From positions 1 through 13,472 of the forward strand of contig CAYLZG010000123.1 in assembly GCA_964387985.1 (NCBI GenBank): DNA of 13,472 nt, written 5' to 3'. A program made the position numbers and the translations under genes. The notes under the pieces were generated by a model that worked only from the letters and a program-made list of their open reading frames with translations, was not told where the DNA came from and searched no databases. Source of the DNA: JALOOB01 sp964387985 (GTDB lineage: Bacteria > Chloroflexota > Anaerolineae > CG2-30-64-16). Shown here piece after piece: positions 1 through 6,849 of the stretch. Each line of letters starts with the position of its first letter. Position 1 is the first letter of the stretch.

Positions 1-1767
1 CGCGCCCACATACGCCGTGCCCAGCCGCACCAACAGTGAGTCCGCCTTGGCTGTCTCGCCGGCCGAACGGCTTAAGGCCAGTGCACGCTCGTAATGCCGG
101 ATGCCTTCCTCCGGTGAGTTGTCGATACACAGGTCGCCCAACTCCCCGGCAAGTTCGGCCTCGGCCGCCTCGTCGCCGGTTGCGTGCGCCAGGAGCAGCG
201 CCCTGCGATAGGCCTCGGCAGCGGGTGCTGCCACACCCGCGCGCCCCACCGGCCGGGCAGCCTCGCCGCGCGCAAGCTCCGTGCAGGCTGCCAGTTCTGC
301 ATAGGAATCTCCCAGCTGTCCTGCACACCGAGCCACTGCAGCGAGACACTCTCCGGCCGCGGCAGCCTGGCCCAGCTCGGTCCTGGCCTTCGCCAACCAA
401 CGCCAGGTCTCGGCCTCCAGGCGCAAGTCACCGGCAGCCCGTGACATATCAATGGCGCGCACCAGCGGTTCGATCGCATCAGCATTCTGGCCCGCCCCTG
501 TGAGAGCCGCGCCCAGCTGGGTTGCGGCAAGAGCGCCTGCCATGGCATCATCGCTCTCCGTGGCAATCGCCACGGCCCCGCGCGCAGTGCGCACAGCCTG
601 CGATAGAGCGCCCGACTCGCGCTGCACGGCTGCCAATGCTGCCAGATGGCGTGCTTCCCAACGTCGCCGGCCGGGAATCACCGCCGGACGCAGGGCGTGC
701 TCCAGCCAACAACCGCGCAGCTCGTGGGGTATGTGGGCTGCAAACAAATGCGGAATGCCACCGAGAAGCGCGTCGCAGGCGGCGCGAGCGAGGGGATCAT
801 CGCGTGCTGACAGATGCTCCCAGGCAGCAGTCACCTGCGGCCAGAGTTCTACAAAATGACGCGACGCGGCAGCGCCCCCGGTCCCGCCTGCCCGGTAGGC
901 CTCTTCCGCAGCAATCGCCGCAGCCAGCACCGCCTCAGCATGGCGTTGCCGCACGGCGGAAGCGTCGGGACTGTCATCGAGCATCCTGGCTGCGTATGAG
1001 AGCGCTGAGCGCCCGGCCCGGCAGACCGGGTCATTCGCGGCCGGAGAAGTATCGAGCAGACCGCCGGACGCCAGTCCGGCGAGCGCAGCCTCACTCACAT
1101 CCTCGGGATCGCCCCACACGTCGGCGACCAGCGGAACGTCGAGAGGCCCGGATGCAAACGCACCCAGGCTACGGAAACGCCACTGCAGATCCGCCGGCAG
1201 CGCCTTGTATGCCGCTGCCAGGCGATCCCATCCCGCAGGGCCGTCACGTCCGGACTCCCCACTGTCGCCTGCCGCGCGACCGGCGCCATTGCCGCTTGGG
1301 GCGCCACGCAGGTCGCTCACCGGAACAGACACCGCGGCAAGGTCCAGGCCAAGCGCATGGTCGCGGGTTAACAGAAGCGCAGAGGATCGTTCCGGCAGCA
1401 GCTCGGCGGCGGCCCAGGCTGCAACATCGGCCTTAATGGCGTCATCCAATACAGCCAGGACGCGTCCGCGTCCGGCGAGCGCACGCCGCACGGCTGCACT
1501 TCGCCTCTTGAGATCGGCATCGCCGCCGGGGCCAATCTGCAGGTGGCGCTCGGCCTGGGCCAACAGTGTTGCAGGGAGCGTGTGTGGTCCCAGGTCCAGC
1601 CACAAGGCATCCCCGGCATATGCATGGGCGAGGTCCGCAGCCAGGGCGCGACCATAGCAGGTCTTGCCGCTCGCAGGGCCGCCGTGCACCGCGACGAGGT
1701 TGACGCCGTGATTCGTCTCAGACGAGAGGAGCGAACACAAGGCCGCGTAGGTGGAAGTATGGCTCAT
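1..1767 (-). CDS. STAND/NB-ARC-type ATPase with TPR-like C-terminal region, partial (runs off left edge)
   Basis: Reading the minus strand from ATG 1767 gives 589 open codons to base 1 with no stop, so the gene continues outside the window. The ATP site is at the extreme N-terminus: Walker A GGPASGKT (residues 29-36), Walker B RVLAVLDDA (102-110) and an RNBS-B-like ALLLTRD (130-136). Residues about 190-240 (RFRSLGAFASGPLD onward) resemble the winged helix of NB-ARC proteins. After residue about 300 the protein is Ala-rich and helical, with TPR-like pairs such as GIRHYERALALSRSAGE near the edge. The GLPL motif expected between sensor and winged helix is absent; residues 150-180 are Gly/Ser/Ala-rich instead. 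No HTH or effector domain precedes the ATPase. The start is supported by AGGGGGA seven bases upstream and a promoter at 1812-1840. Such proteins serve as signal-sensing switches, as regulators or immune receptors. Which one this is cannot be told without the missing C-terminus. Confidence 0.82.
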   Translation of the reverse strand, partial: MSHTSTYAALCSLLSSETNHGVNLVAVHGGPASGKTCYGRALAADLAHAYAGDALWLDLGPHTLPATLLAQAERHLQIGPGGDADLKRRSAAVRRALAGRGRVLAVLDDAIKADVAAWAAAELLPERSSALLLTRDHALGLDLAAVSVPVSDLRGAPSGNGAGRAAGDSGESGRDGPAGWDRLAAAYKALPADLQWRFRSLGAFASGPLDVPLVADVWGDPEDVSEAALAGLASGGLLDTSPAANDPVCRAGRSALSYAARMLDDSPDASAVRQRHAEAVLAAAIAAEEAYRAGGTGGAAASRHFVELWPQVTAAWEHLSARDDPLARAACDALLGGIPHLFAAHIPHELRGCWLEHALRPAVIPGRRRWEARHLAALAAVQRESGALSQAVRTARGAVAIATESDDAMAGALAATQLGAALTGAGQNADAIEPLVRAIDMSRAAGDLRLEAETWRWLAKARTELGQAAAAGECLAAVARCAGQLGDSYAELAACTELARGEAARPVGRAGVAAPAAEAYRRALLLAHATGDEAAEAELAGELGDLCIDNSPEEGIRHYERALALSRSAGETAKADSLLVRLGTAYVGA

Positions 1768-1811
1768 GTGGTTCCCCCTGGGTGGTCTGCCCAACAAGTA
1801 TTTCATATATC

Positions 1812-1840
1812 ATTGTAATAGTATTTCCTGGGAACGCCAA
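1812..1840 (-). promoter_or_regulatory. Predicted sigma70-type promoter of the left-edge STAND gene
   Basis: On the minus strand TTGGCG (-35, bases 1840-1835) and TACAAT (-10, bases 1817-1812) are separated by exactly 17 bases. They match consensus at 4/6 and 5/6 positions. The surroundings are AT-rich in an otherwise GC-rich region. The implied start near base 1805 gives a leader of about 40 bases to the ATG at 1767. Confidence 0.55.
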
Positions 1841-2013
1841 ATCGCGGAAAAGGGGTGCGGGAAGTAGAATGCGGAGCGACACACTTCGCAGCGTTCACCC
1901 GGAGGCAGTCTCGCCCTTGGACAGATACATGTAGGATGGGCGCGGGCATGGGGTGTGCCTGGGATCTGGGCACCCAAATTCGCCACGAGAAACGAAGGAG
2001 ATTCAGGGGTCTA

Positions 2014-2086
<73 letters not shown>

Positions 2087-2096
2087 GAACGTTGAT

Positions 2097-2125
2097 ATGT
2101 TAGCACATCTGAAGCGGGCTGACAA
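2097..2125 (-). promoter_or_regulatory. Predicted promoter of tRNA-Lys
   Basis: TTGTCA (minus strand, 2125-2120; 5/6 to consensus) and TAACAT (2102-2097; 4/6) are spaced by 17 bases. The -10 lies 10 bases upstream of the mature tRNA 5' end, the usual arrangement for a tRNA with a very short leader. Confidence 0.55.
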
Positions 2126-2159
2126 AAGATGGGGGCCAGATCCTGTAGTTTGTTGCGGC

Positions 2160-2208
2160 AGGTGCCCGGCACTTTAACGATCCGAAGGATCGCAAGTGCC
2201 GGGCACCT
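2160..2208. repeat. Long nested palindrome, REP-like element
   Basis: Bases 2160-2174 (AGGTGCCCGGCACTT) are perfectly complementary to 2194-2208, a 15-bp stem. Inside it a second 6-bp stem, 2178-2183 with 2187-2192, closes on a GAA triloop. The element starts 17 bases past the stop codon of the glycosidase gene (on the minus strand). No T-run follows on either strand, so it is a poor intrinsic terminator. Its core is shared with the palindrome at 7560-7592, which suggests a dispersed repeat family that may also act as a 3' end stabiliser. Confidence 0.75.
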
Positions 2209-2224
2209 TTGTGCGCGCCGTTCC

Positions 2225-3571
2225 TCATGCCGCGAAGTACTTCTCCGCCTCCCCAGGCGCGAATTGATCCAGCACCTTGCGCGGGACGCCGTTGGACTGA
2301 ACAATGCGGCTATAGACTGCAGCGCTCGTGCGGGGTGTGCGTTCCCCTGTCTGGGGATCCAGCCCGATCAGCCCGAAGCGCAGATTCCACCCCTCCGCCC
2401 ACTCGAAGTTGTCCACCAGGGTCCAGTGATAGTAACCTCGCACATCAACGCCGTCCCGGATAGCCCGCCACACTTCGGAGAGATACGTAGCCAGCACGTA
2501 AGGTCGCTGCACATCTTCGCGATCCGGCACACCATTTTCGGTGATGTAGATTGGCTTGCCATATGCCTGCAGCTTCTTGAGCGCCAGGTACATCCCCTCG
2601 GGATTGATCTCGCAGAAGGGCTGGCCATCAGATGTGCACTCACATGAGGCCAGTTCGGGCAGGAAGGCCTGCCTCGTGAAGAACATGCCGGGTTGCGTCC
2701 GGTCGAAGCGCATGTGGGTGGTCGAGTAGTAGTTGAGGCCGATGTAGTCGCTCGTGTCGATGAGCTGAGTGACGACCTGTCCCGCGCCCAGAACAGGACC
2801 CCATCTGCCGGTAGTCACTGCGTCCAACACGGATCGATTGGCAATCTGGTCATACAGGTCCGCCACACGGCGGTCGAACGGGTTGGCGGGATCGGCGGGC
2901 AGGAAATAACGCAGGTGGTGCGCCAGGCCGACCTTTGCGTCGCCCTGCAGTCGGTGGATGACCCGGTACGCCCGGGCATGGGCCAGAAGCATGCTGCGCA
3001 ATACGGCCGCTGCTCGACGCCAGCTTCTGCCACCCGGAGGGAAGAGCCCTTCGTGGAAGCCGATAAACGCATAGACCGTCGGCTCGTTGATCGTGCACCA
3101 CAGGTTGACCTGGTCGCCCAGCGCGTCGACGACCTTCGTAGTGAAGCGGGAGAAGTAGTCGCTGGCGAGCGGATTCTCCCAGCCGCCCAGTTCACCGAGC
3201 CACACGGGGTCCGTGAAATGGTGCAGCGTGACCATCGGTTCCAGCCCGCGCTCACGCAACAGCCCAACCATCTCACCGTATTTGGCCAACGCCCGGGCAT
3301 CAAACTCGCCCGGGTTGGGCTCGATGCGGCTCCACTCGACCGAGATGCGCAGGCTGTTGAGCCCAAGCCCGGCCGCGCGGTCGAAATCGTCCGCAGCCAC
3401 TTCCAGATCCCACCAGTTGGTGGCCGGGCCGCACACCTGGCCGCCGGCGATGCGGCCAGGCTGCTGCTCCCACAAGGACCAATTGTTAGCGTGGTTGCCG
3501 CCTTCGTTCTGGTGCGCAGCGGTGGCGGCGCCCCAGCGGAAGCCATCGGGAAAATGCAGGATGTTGTTCAT
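2225..3571 (-). CDS. Glycoside hydrolase family 1 beta-glycosidase (beta-glucosidase-like)
   Basis: This 448-residue protein has full GH1 length and retaining-mechanism landmarks. CTINEP (residues 159-164) carries the acid/base Glu163, and IYITENG (341-347) carries the nucleophile Glu345. FRWGAATAAHQNEG (11-24) and NFEWAEGW (388-395) give the sugar-binding residues of the -1 subsite. No signal peptide is visible, so it is probably cytoplasmic and hydrolyses beta-glucosides or related disaccharides; exact specificity cannot be read. The unusual HHFTDP (117-122) replaces the more common HWDLP-type motif after strand 3. The gene starts only 10 bases after the dCMP deaminase stop and has a weak GGAA Shine-Dalgarno, so it is probably the last gene of the upp transcription unit. 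A REP-like palindrome follows it. Confidence 0.95.
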   Translation of the reverse strand: MNNILHFPDGFRWGAATAAHQNEGGNHANNWSLWEQQPGRIAGGQVCGPATNWWDLEVAADDFDRAAGLGLNSLRISVEWSRIEPNPGEFDARALAKYGEMVGLLRERGLEPMVTLHHFTDPVWLGELGGWENPLASDYFSRFTTKVVDALGDQVNLWCTINEPTVYAFIGFHEGLFPPGGRSWRRAAAVLRSMLLAHARAYRVIHRLQGDAKVGLAHHLRYFLPADPANPFDRRVADLYDQIANRSVLDAVTTGRWGPVLGAGQVVTQLIDTSDYIGLNYYSTTHMRFDRTQPGMFFTRQAFLPELASCECTSDGQPFCEINPEGMYLALKKLQAYGKPIYITENGVPDREDVQRPYVLATYLSEVWRAIRDGVDVRGYYHWTLVDNFEWAEGWNLRFGLIGLDPQTGERTPRTSAAVYSRIVQSNGVPRKVLDQFAPGEAEKYFAA

Positions 3572-3581
3572 AGTTCCATCG

Positions 3582-4055
3582 CTAATTGGCAGGCTCGTTG
3601 TCCTTCACATCGTTCACGACCGGTGCAGCAGCCCAGTGCTCGAACGTCACACCGGCCTCAGTCAGGAATGCAACCGCATTCTCGTCGGGATAATGGCCGG
3701 CGTAGACGACGCGCTTGATGCCCGCATTGATGATCATCTTGGCGCAGGTCAGGCACGGCTGGTGGGTGACGTAGATGGTGCCACCTGCAACGCTGACGCC
3801 GTGCAACGCAGCCTGAATCAGGGCATTCTGCTCCGCATGCAGGGTGCGCACGCAATGCCCGGCGATCATCAGGTGCCCGATCTCGTCGCAATGCGGCAAG
3901 CCGGCAGGCGAGCCGTTGTAGCCGGTGGTCAGGATGCGCCGGTCCTTGACCACGATCGAGCCGACGCGGGCCCGGTCGCACGTGCTGCGTTTGGCCACCT
4001 CGAAGGTGATGCTCATGAAGTAGTCGTCCCACGAGGGTCGGAAATGCTCGTTCAT
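3582..4055 (-). CDS. comEB: dCMP deaminase (ComEB-type cytidine/deoxycytidylate deaminase family)
   Basis: Counted from the TTG at 4058 (158 residues), the zinc site is HAE (74-76) plus PCLTC (101-105), with Glu76 as the expected proton shuttle. The N-terminal RSTCDRARVGS and the NGSPAGLPHCDE segment are typical of deoxycytidylate deaminases and distinguish it from plain cytidine deaminases; Cys27 and Cys57 could form a second metal site. It converts dCMP to dUMP, feeding dTMP synthesis. I prefer ATG 4055 (157 residues), because it forms a TGATG overlap with the upp stop; TTG at 4058 is an alternative three bases upstream. Its position directly after upp fits a pyrimidine salvage unit. Confidence 0.93.
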   Translation of the reverse strand: MNEHFRPSWDDYFMSITFEVAKRSTCDRARVGSIVVKDRRILTTGYNGSPAGLPHCDEIGHLMIAGHCVRTLHAEQNALIQAALHGVSVAGGTIYVTHQPCLTCAKMIINAGIKRVVYAGHYPDENAVAFLTEAGVTFEHWAAAPVVNDVKDNEPAN

Positions 4056-4693
4056 CAACCTGTTCCAAACTGGCGATCGCCTGCATCGCCCAGGCCGGGC
4101 ACGATATAGCCGATTTCATTCAGCCGTTCGTCGATCGCAGCCAGGTAGATCGGCACGTCGGGATGGTCGCTGTGCAGCCGGTCAACACCCTCGGGTGCAC
4201 CGATGATGCCGACATATTTGATGCGTTGCGCACCCCATTTCTTGAGGATGTCGACCGTGGCCGAAGCCGAGCCGCCGGTCGCAAGCATTGGGTCGAGGAT
4301 CAGGCACACCTGCACAGTTGGCGCGATGGGCAGCTTGTTGTAGTACTGCACGGGGCGCAGGGTGCGTTCATCGCGGAACAGCCCGATGTGCCACACTTCA
4401 GCACCGGGCATCATCTCCCAGATGCCCTCGACCATGCCCAGGCCGGCGCGCAGCACAGGAATCAATCCGATGGTCTCGGTCAGCTCACGGCAGTGCGCGG
4501 TCGCCAGGGGGGTTTCGACTTCCTTGGGCCGTAAGGTGAGATCGGACGTGGCCTCGTAAGCCAACAGGATAGCGATCTCGCGAATCAATTCGCGGAACTT
4601 CTTGGGCTCGATGCTCTTGTCGCGCAGGATCGAAAGCTTGTGCTGAATCAACGGGTGATTTGAGACGAAGACATTCTCAGGCAAAGTGAACAC
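4055..4693 (-). CDS. upp: Uracil phosphoribosyltransferase
   Basis: The 212-residue protein matches UPRT length (about 208-210). It has HPLIQHKLSILRD near the N-terminus, IPVLRAGLGM (78-87), the PRPP-binding loop LILDPMLATGGS (131-142) and the C-terminal uracil-binding GYIVPGLGDAGDR (195-207). It makes UMP from uracil and PRPP in the cytoplasm. The start is GTG 4693, directly preceded by an in-frame TGA and by GGGAGG five bases away, so no upstream start is possible. It is the first gene of the upp-deaminase-glycosidase unit. No promoter fits in the 54 bases between the upstream terminator and the GTG, so expression seems to depend on passing that terminator. Confidence 0.97.
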   Translation of the reverse strand: MFTLPENVFVSNHPLIQHKLSILRDKSIEPKKFRELIREIAILLAYEATSDLTLRPKEVETPLATAHCRELTETIGLIPVLRAGLGMVEGIWEMMPGAEVWHIGLFRDERTLRPVQYYNKLPIAPTVQVCLILDPMLATGGSASATVDILKKWGAQRIKYVGIIGAPEGVDRLHSDHPDVPIYLAAIDERLNEIGYIVPGLGDAGDRQFGTG

Positions 4694-4716
4694 TCAACCC
4701 TCCCGGCTGCTGGCTG

Positions 4717-4742
4717 CGCCAGCATGGCACGGCATGCTGGCG
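4717..4742 (-). promoter_or_regulatory. Leader hairpin just upstream of upp
   Basis: CGCCAGCATG (4717-4726) is perfectly complementary to 4733-4742, with a six-base loop GCACGG. It sits between the intrinsic terminator and the upp Shine-Dalgarno. In the alternative pairing described for this leader it would be looped out. It may insulate the ribosome-binding site or form part of an RNA switch. Confidence 0.5.
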
Positions 4743-4747
4743 TGGAC

Positions 4748-4791
4748 AAAAAAATGGGTTGAGACTCCCTCCGAAGAGGGCGCTCAACCCA
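4748..4791 (-). terminator. Intrinsic terminator or attenuator with cUUCGg tetraloop
   Basis: On the minus strand TGGGTTGAG (4791-4783) pairs with CTCAACCCA (4763-4755). Within it CCCTC/GAGGG closes on an exact C(UUCG)G tetraloop, and seven T residues (4754-4748) follow the stem directly. This is a textbook Rho-independent terminator. It lies about 53 bases past the DksA-like stop codon and 54 bases before the upp start. It may end the DksA-like transcript, attenuate upp, or both. Confidence 0.88.
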
Positions 4792-4800
4792 TCAACTGTG

Positions 4801-4845
4801 GGCCAGCTTGTGATCGCTGGCCTCACGCATTGAACGCTCATGCGT
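4801..4845 (-). other. Two further short hairpins after the DksA-like gene
   Basis: GGCCAGC (4801-4807) pairs with GCTGGCC (4816-4822), and ACGCAT (4825-4830) pairs with ATGCGT (4840-4845); the second overlaps the TAA stop. With the terminator and the upp hairpin they make four consecutive potential stem-loops in about 130 bases. Each is short, so significance is uncertain. Confidence 0.35.
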
Positions 4846-5231
4846 TACTCGATCTCCTGCTGATCCCGCGGCATCAAACCACGCTTAATGAGCTTCTCTA
4901 CCTCGACCTGGCAGGGCAAACAGAGCGTGGCGTCCGGGCGCACTTCCAGGCGCTCGGTAGGAATCTCGATGCTGCAGCGTTCGCAGATCCCATACCGGCC
5001 CTTGTCGATCGAGCGCAGTGCGGCCTGCACGCGCGCCAGGCGTCCTTCCAACTGAGCGACAAGCGCAACGTTCTTCTCACGCTCGATCAGATCAGGGTCT
5101 CCCTCTTCGGCATCGACATCCACTTCTACCTTAAGGGCTTCGCGAAGACGCTCAAGCTGGCCCGCCATGCTTTTCTGTTCTTCAGCCAATTTGCGGCGCT
5201 CGCGCGCGACGATTTCTGGTCTTGTTGTCAC
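4845..5231 (-). CDS. TraR/DksA-family C4 zinc-finger protein (RNA polymerase secondary-channel type)
   Basis: The protein is a long N-terminal coiled coil (ERRKLAEEQKSMAGQLERLREAL and LEGRLARVQAALRSI) followed by a C4 zinc finger. In numbering from ATG 5246 the cysteines are 88, 91, 109 and 112 (CERC...CLPC). The hairpin tip GDPDLIEREKN resembles the DxGTELFEREKD pattern of Firmicutes YteA-like members more than the DxxDxA tip of E. coli DksA. Such proteins bind RNA polymerase and adjust transcription under stringent or stress conditions. I choose GTG 5231 (128 residues) because AGGAG lies seven bases before it. ATG 5246 would add five residues but would place the AGGAG inside the gene. It has its own promoter at 5270-5298. 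Confidence 0.85.
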   Translation of the reverse strand: MTTRPEIVARERRKLAEEQKSMAGQLERLREALKVEVDVDAEEGDPDLIEREKNVALVAQLEGRLARVQAALRSIDKGRYGICERCSIEIPTERLEVRPDATLCLPCQVEVEKLIKRGLMPRDQQEIE

Positions 5232-5269
5232 TGCAACGCTCCTCATTCAGCCTGGAAAAGGGCTGGCCC

Positions 5270-5298
5270 TTTATACCATAGAATGTTGAGCGCGTCAA
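5270..5298 (-). promoter_or_regulatory. Strong predicted sigma70-type promoter of the DksA-like gene
   Basis: TTGACG (minus strand, 5298-5293) and TATAAA (5275-5270) match consensus at 5/6 each with an exact 17-base spacer. The implied start near 5263 gives a leader of about 30 bases to GTG 5231. The -35 box overlaps the inverted repeat at 5295-5325. Confidence 0.75.
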
Positions 5299-5325
5299 CG
5301 CGCGCTGCGTCGTCGCGCGCGTTGA
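5295..5325. repeat. 11-bp perfect inverted repeat overlapping the DksA-like promoter
   Basis: TCAACGCGCGC (5295-5305) and GCGCGCGTTGA (5315-5325) are perfect inverted copies separated by nine bases. The repeat lies 33 bases past the stop codon of the radical SAM gene and covers part of the next promoter's -35. It could terminate radical SAM transcription, though no T-run follows, or be an operator. Confidence 0.6.
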
Positions 5326-5358
5326 TTCAGCGCCAGCGATTCTGAGCACGCCGGTCGA

Positions 5359-6849
5359 TCAGTCGCCCGCAGCAACCTGCTGCATCTCGAACAGTCGCCT
5401 GAAATGATACCCGTAGATCGAAAGAGTGATCGCCTGCGGGAAAAGGCGAGGCCTGCGGAAAAGGGTCCAGACAAGAAGCTTCCAGAACTGAAGCCGCTCT
5501 TTGCCCGCGATGCCCAGCCGGCCGATCGATCGAAACAGCGCTTTGACCTGTTCCCGATCGATTGGCTCGCTGACTCTCGGGGGCCTAAACTCGCGCAGGA
5601 AGGTGATCACGCGCGCGTAGTAGTGCTCCGGTGCATAGAGATGGCTGAGCACCGCGTTATAGCCGGCGTACAGCGCGTCCAGAGGCATTTTGGGCAGGAT
5701 GTTGGTCAGGGCTGCGACGTTGTTGCCCGAAGCAGCGCCGGTCAGCCGGCCCTCCCGAACCATGCGTTCCCAGAGCCGGGTCGCAGGAGGCGCCTGGAGC
5801 AGTCCAACCATCGCGGTCACGATGCCGCTGCGCTGGATGAACTCGATCTGGCGCTGAAATGTACTGTGCGTGTCACTGTCGAAGCCCAGGATGAACCCGC
5901 CCTGCACCTCCAGCCCTGCACGCTGGAGCTTCTTGACGTCGGCGATCAGATCGCGGCCCTGGTTCTGCTTCTTGTTGCACTCGGCCAGGCTGCTCTCCTC
6001 CGGCGTTTCGATGCCGATGAAGACCGTATCGAAGCCCGCGTCGACCATGAGCTGCAGGAGCACCGGGTCATCGGCCAGGTTGATCGAGGCCTCGGTATTG
6101 AACGGCATGCCGGCCTTGCCCTTGCGCCATTCTATGATGGCAGGGAGCAAATCCTCTTTGAGATGGCGCTTGTTGCCGATCAGGTTATCGTCTACGAAGA
6201 AAACGCGCCCGCGCCAGCCGAGGTTGTAGAAGAGATCCAGCTCCGCCACGACCTGGCTCGCATCCTTGACGCGCGGGCGGTGGCCGTAGAGCGCGGTGAT
6301 ATTGCAGAATTCACAGTCGAAGGGACAGCCGCGCGAAAACTGGAGCGCCAGTGAAGCATACTGCTGCAGGTTGGCCAGGTCCCAGCGCGGGATGGGCGTC
6401 TCCCGCATGTCCGCGAAGTCGCCGGTCCGGTAGATGTGCTGCGCCTTGCCCGCTGCCAGGTCGGCCAGGAAGGGCGGCAGCGTGATCTCAGCCTCATTCA
6501 AGACCAGGTGGTCGACCTGGGGGAACTGCTCCCATTCGCCGGTGAAGAGCGGCCCGCCCGCAACGACCGGCAGCCCCGCGGCCTTGCACCGGTCGATGGT
6601 CTCAACAGCCGACTCGCGCTGCACCGTCATCGCACTGATGAAGACGCAATCTGCCCACGCCAGATCCGCGGCCCGCAAGGGAGTCACATTCATATCGACC
6701 AGCCGCAGCTCCCACTCTTGCGGCAGCATGGCTGCGACGGTAAGCAGCCCCAATGGCGGCGTAGATGCGGACTTGCGTATGAACGCCAGCGCGTACTTGA
6801 AGCTCCAGAACGTGTTCGGGAACTCGGGGTAGATCAGCAAAGCTCTCAT
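5359..6849 (-). CDS. B12-binding-domain radical SAM protein (DUF4070-type), substrate unknown
   Basis: In 496 residues, an N-terminal Rossmann-like cobalamin-binding domain (1 to about 135, starting RALLIYPEFPNTFWSFKYA) precedes a radical SAM barrel with the cluster motif C175-x3-C179-x2-C182 (RGCPFDCEFC). FFVDDNLIG (217-225) and FIGIET are usual barrel strands. A C-terminal helical region of about 150 residues corresponds to DUF4070. The base-off cobalamin motif DxHxxG is not seen, as in many enzymes of this class. Relatives include B12-dependent methylases acting on hopanoids and other lipids or natural products; I cannot assign a substrate. ATG 6849 overlaps the tetR stop by four bases (ATGA), with GGAG upstream, so the two are translationally coupled and probably co-repressed. 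Confidence 0.9.
   Translation of the reverse strand: MRALLIYPEFPNTFWSFKYALAFIRKSASTPPLGLLTVAAMLPQEWELRLVDMNVTPLRAADLAWADCVFISAMTVQRESAVETIDRCKAAGLPVVAGGPLFTGEWEQFPQVDHLVLNEAEITLPPFLADLAAGKAQHIYRTGDFADMRETPIPRWDLANLQQYASLALQFSRGCPFDCEFCNITALYGHRPRVKDASQVVAELDLFYNLGWRGRVFFVDDNLIGNKRHLKEDLLPAIIEWRKGKAGMPFNTEASINLADDPVLLQLMVDAGFDTVFIGIETPEESSLAECNKKQNQGRDLIADVKKLQRAGLEVQGGFILGFDSDTHSTFQRQIEFIQRSGIVTAMVGLLQAPPATRLWERMVREGRLTGAASGNNVAALTNILPKMPLDALYAGYNAVLSHLYAPEHYYARVITFLREFRPPRVSEPIDREQVKALFRSIGRLGIAGKERLQFWKLLVWTLFRRPRLFPQAITLSIYGYHFRRLFEMQQVAAGD

Noticed and set aside
522..1436. A 304-codon plus-strand open frame rich in Arg and Pro
   Set aside because: It lies opposite the NB-ARC gene, its composition is that of a shadow frame in GC-rich DNA, and it has no domain. 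The minus-strand frame has the Walker motifs and a promoter.
1955..1973. Short inverted repeat GTGCC/GGCAC in the tRNA-STAND gap as a terminator
   Set aside because: It has only 5 bp, a nine-base loop and no T-run; it is compatible with chance. Nothing else stands out in 1841-2013.
2693..3718. A 341-codon plus-strand open frame
   Set aside because: It is antisense to the GH1 gene, whose catalytic motifs are unambiguous, and it has no recognisable motif.
5232..5246. ATG 5246 as start of the DksA-like protein
   Set aside because: The best Shine-Dalgarno (AGGAG) lies inside this extension and is correctly spaced for GTG 5231.
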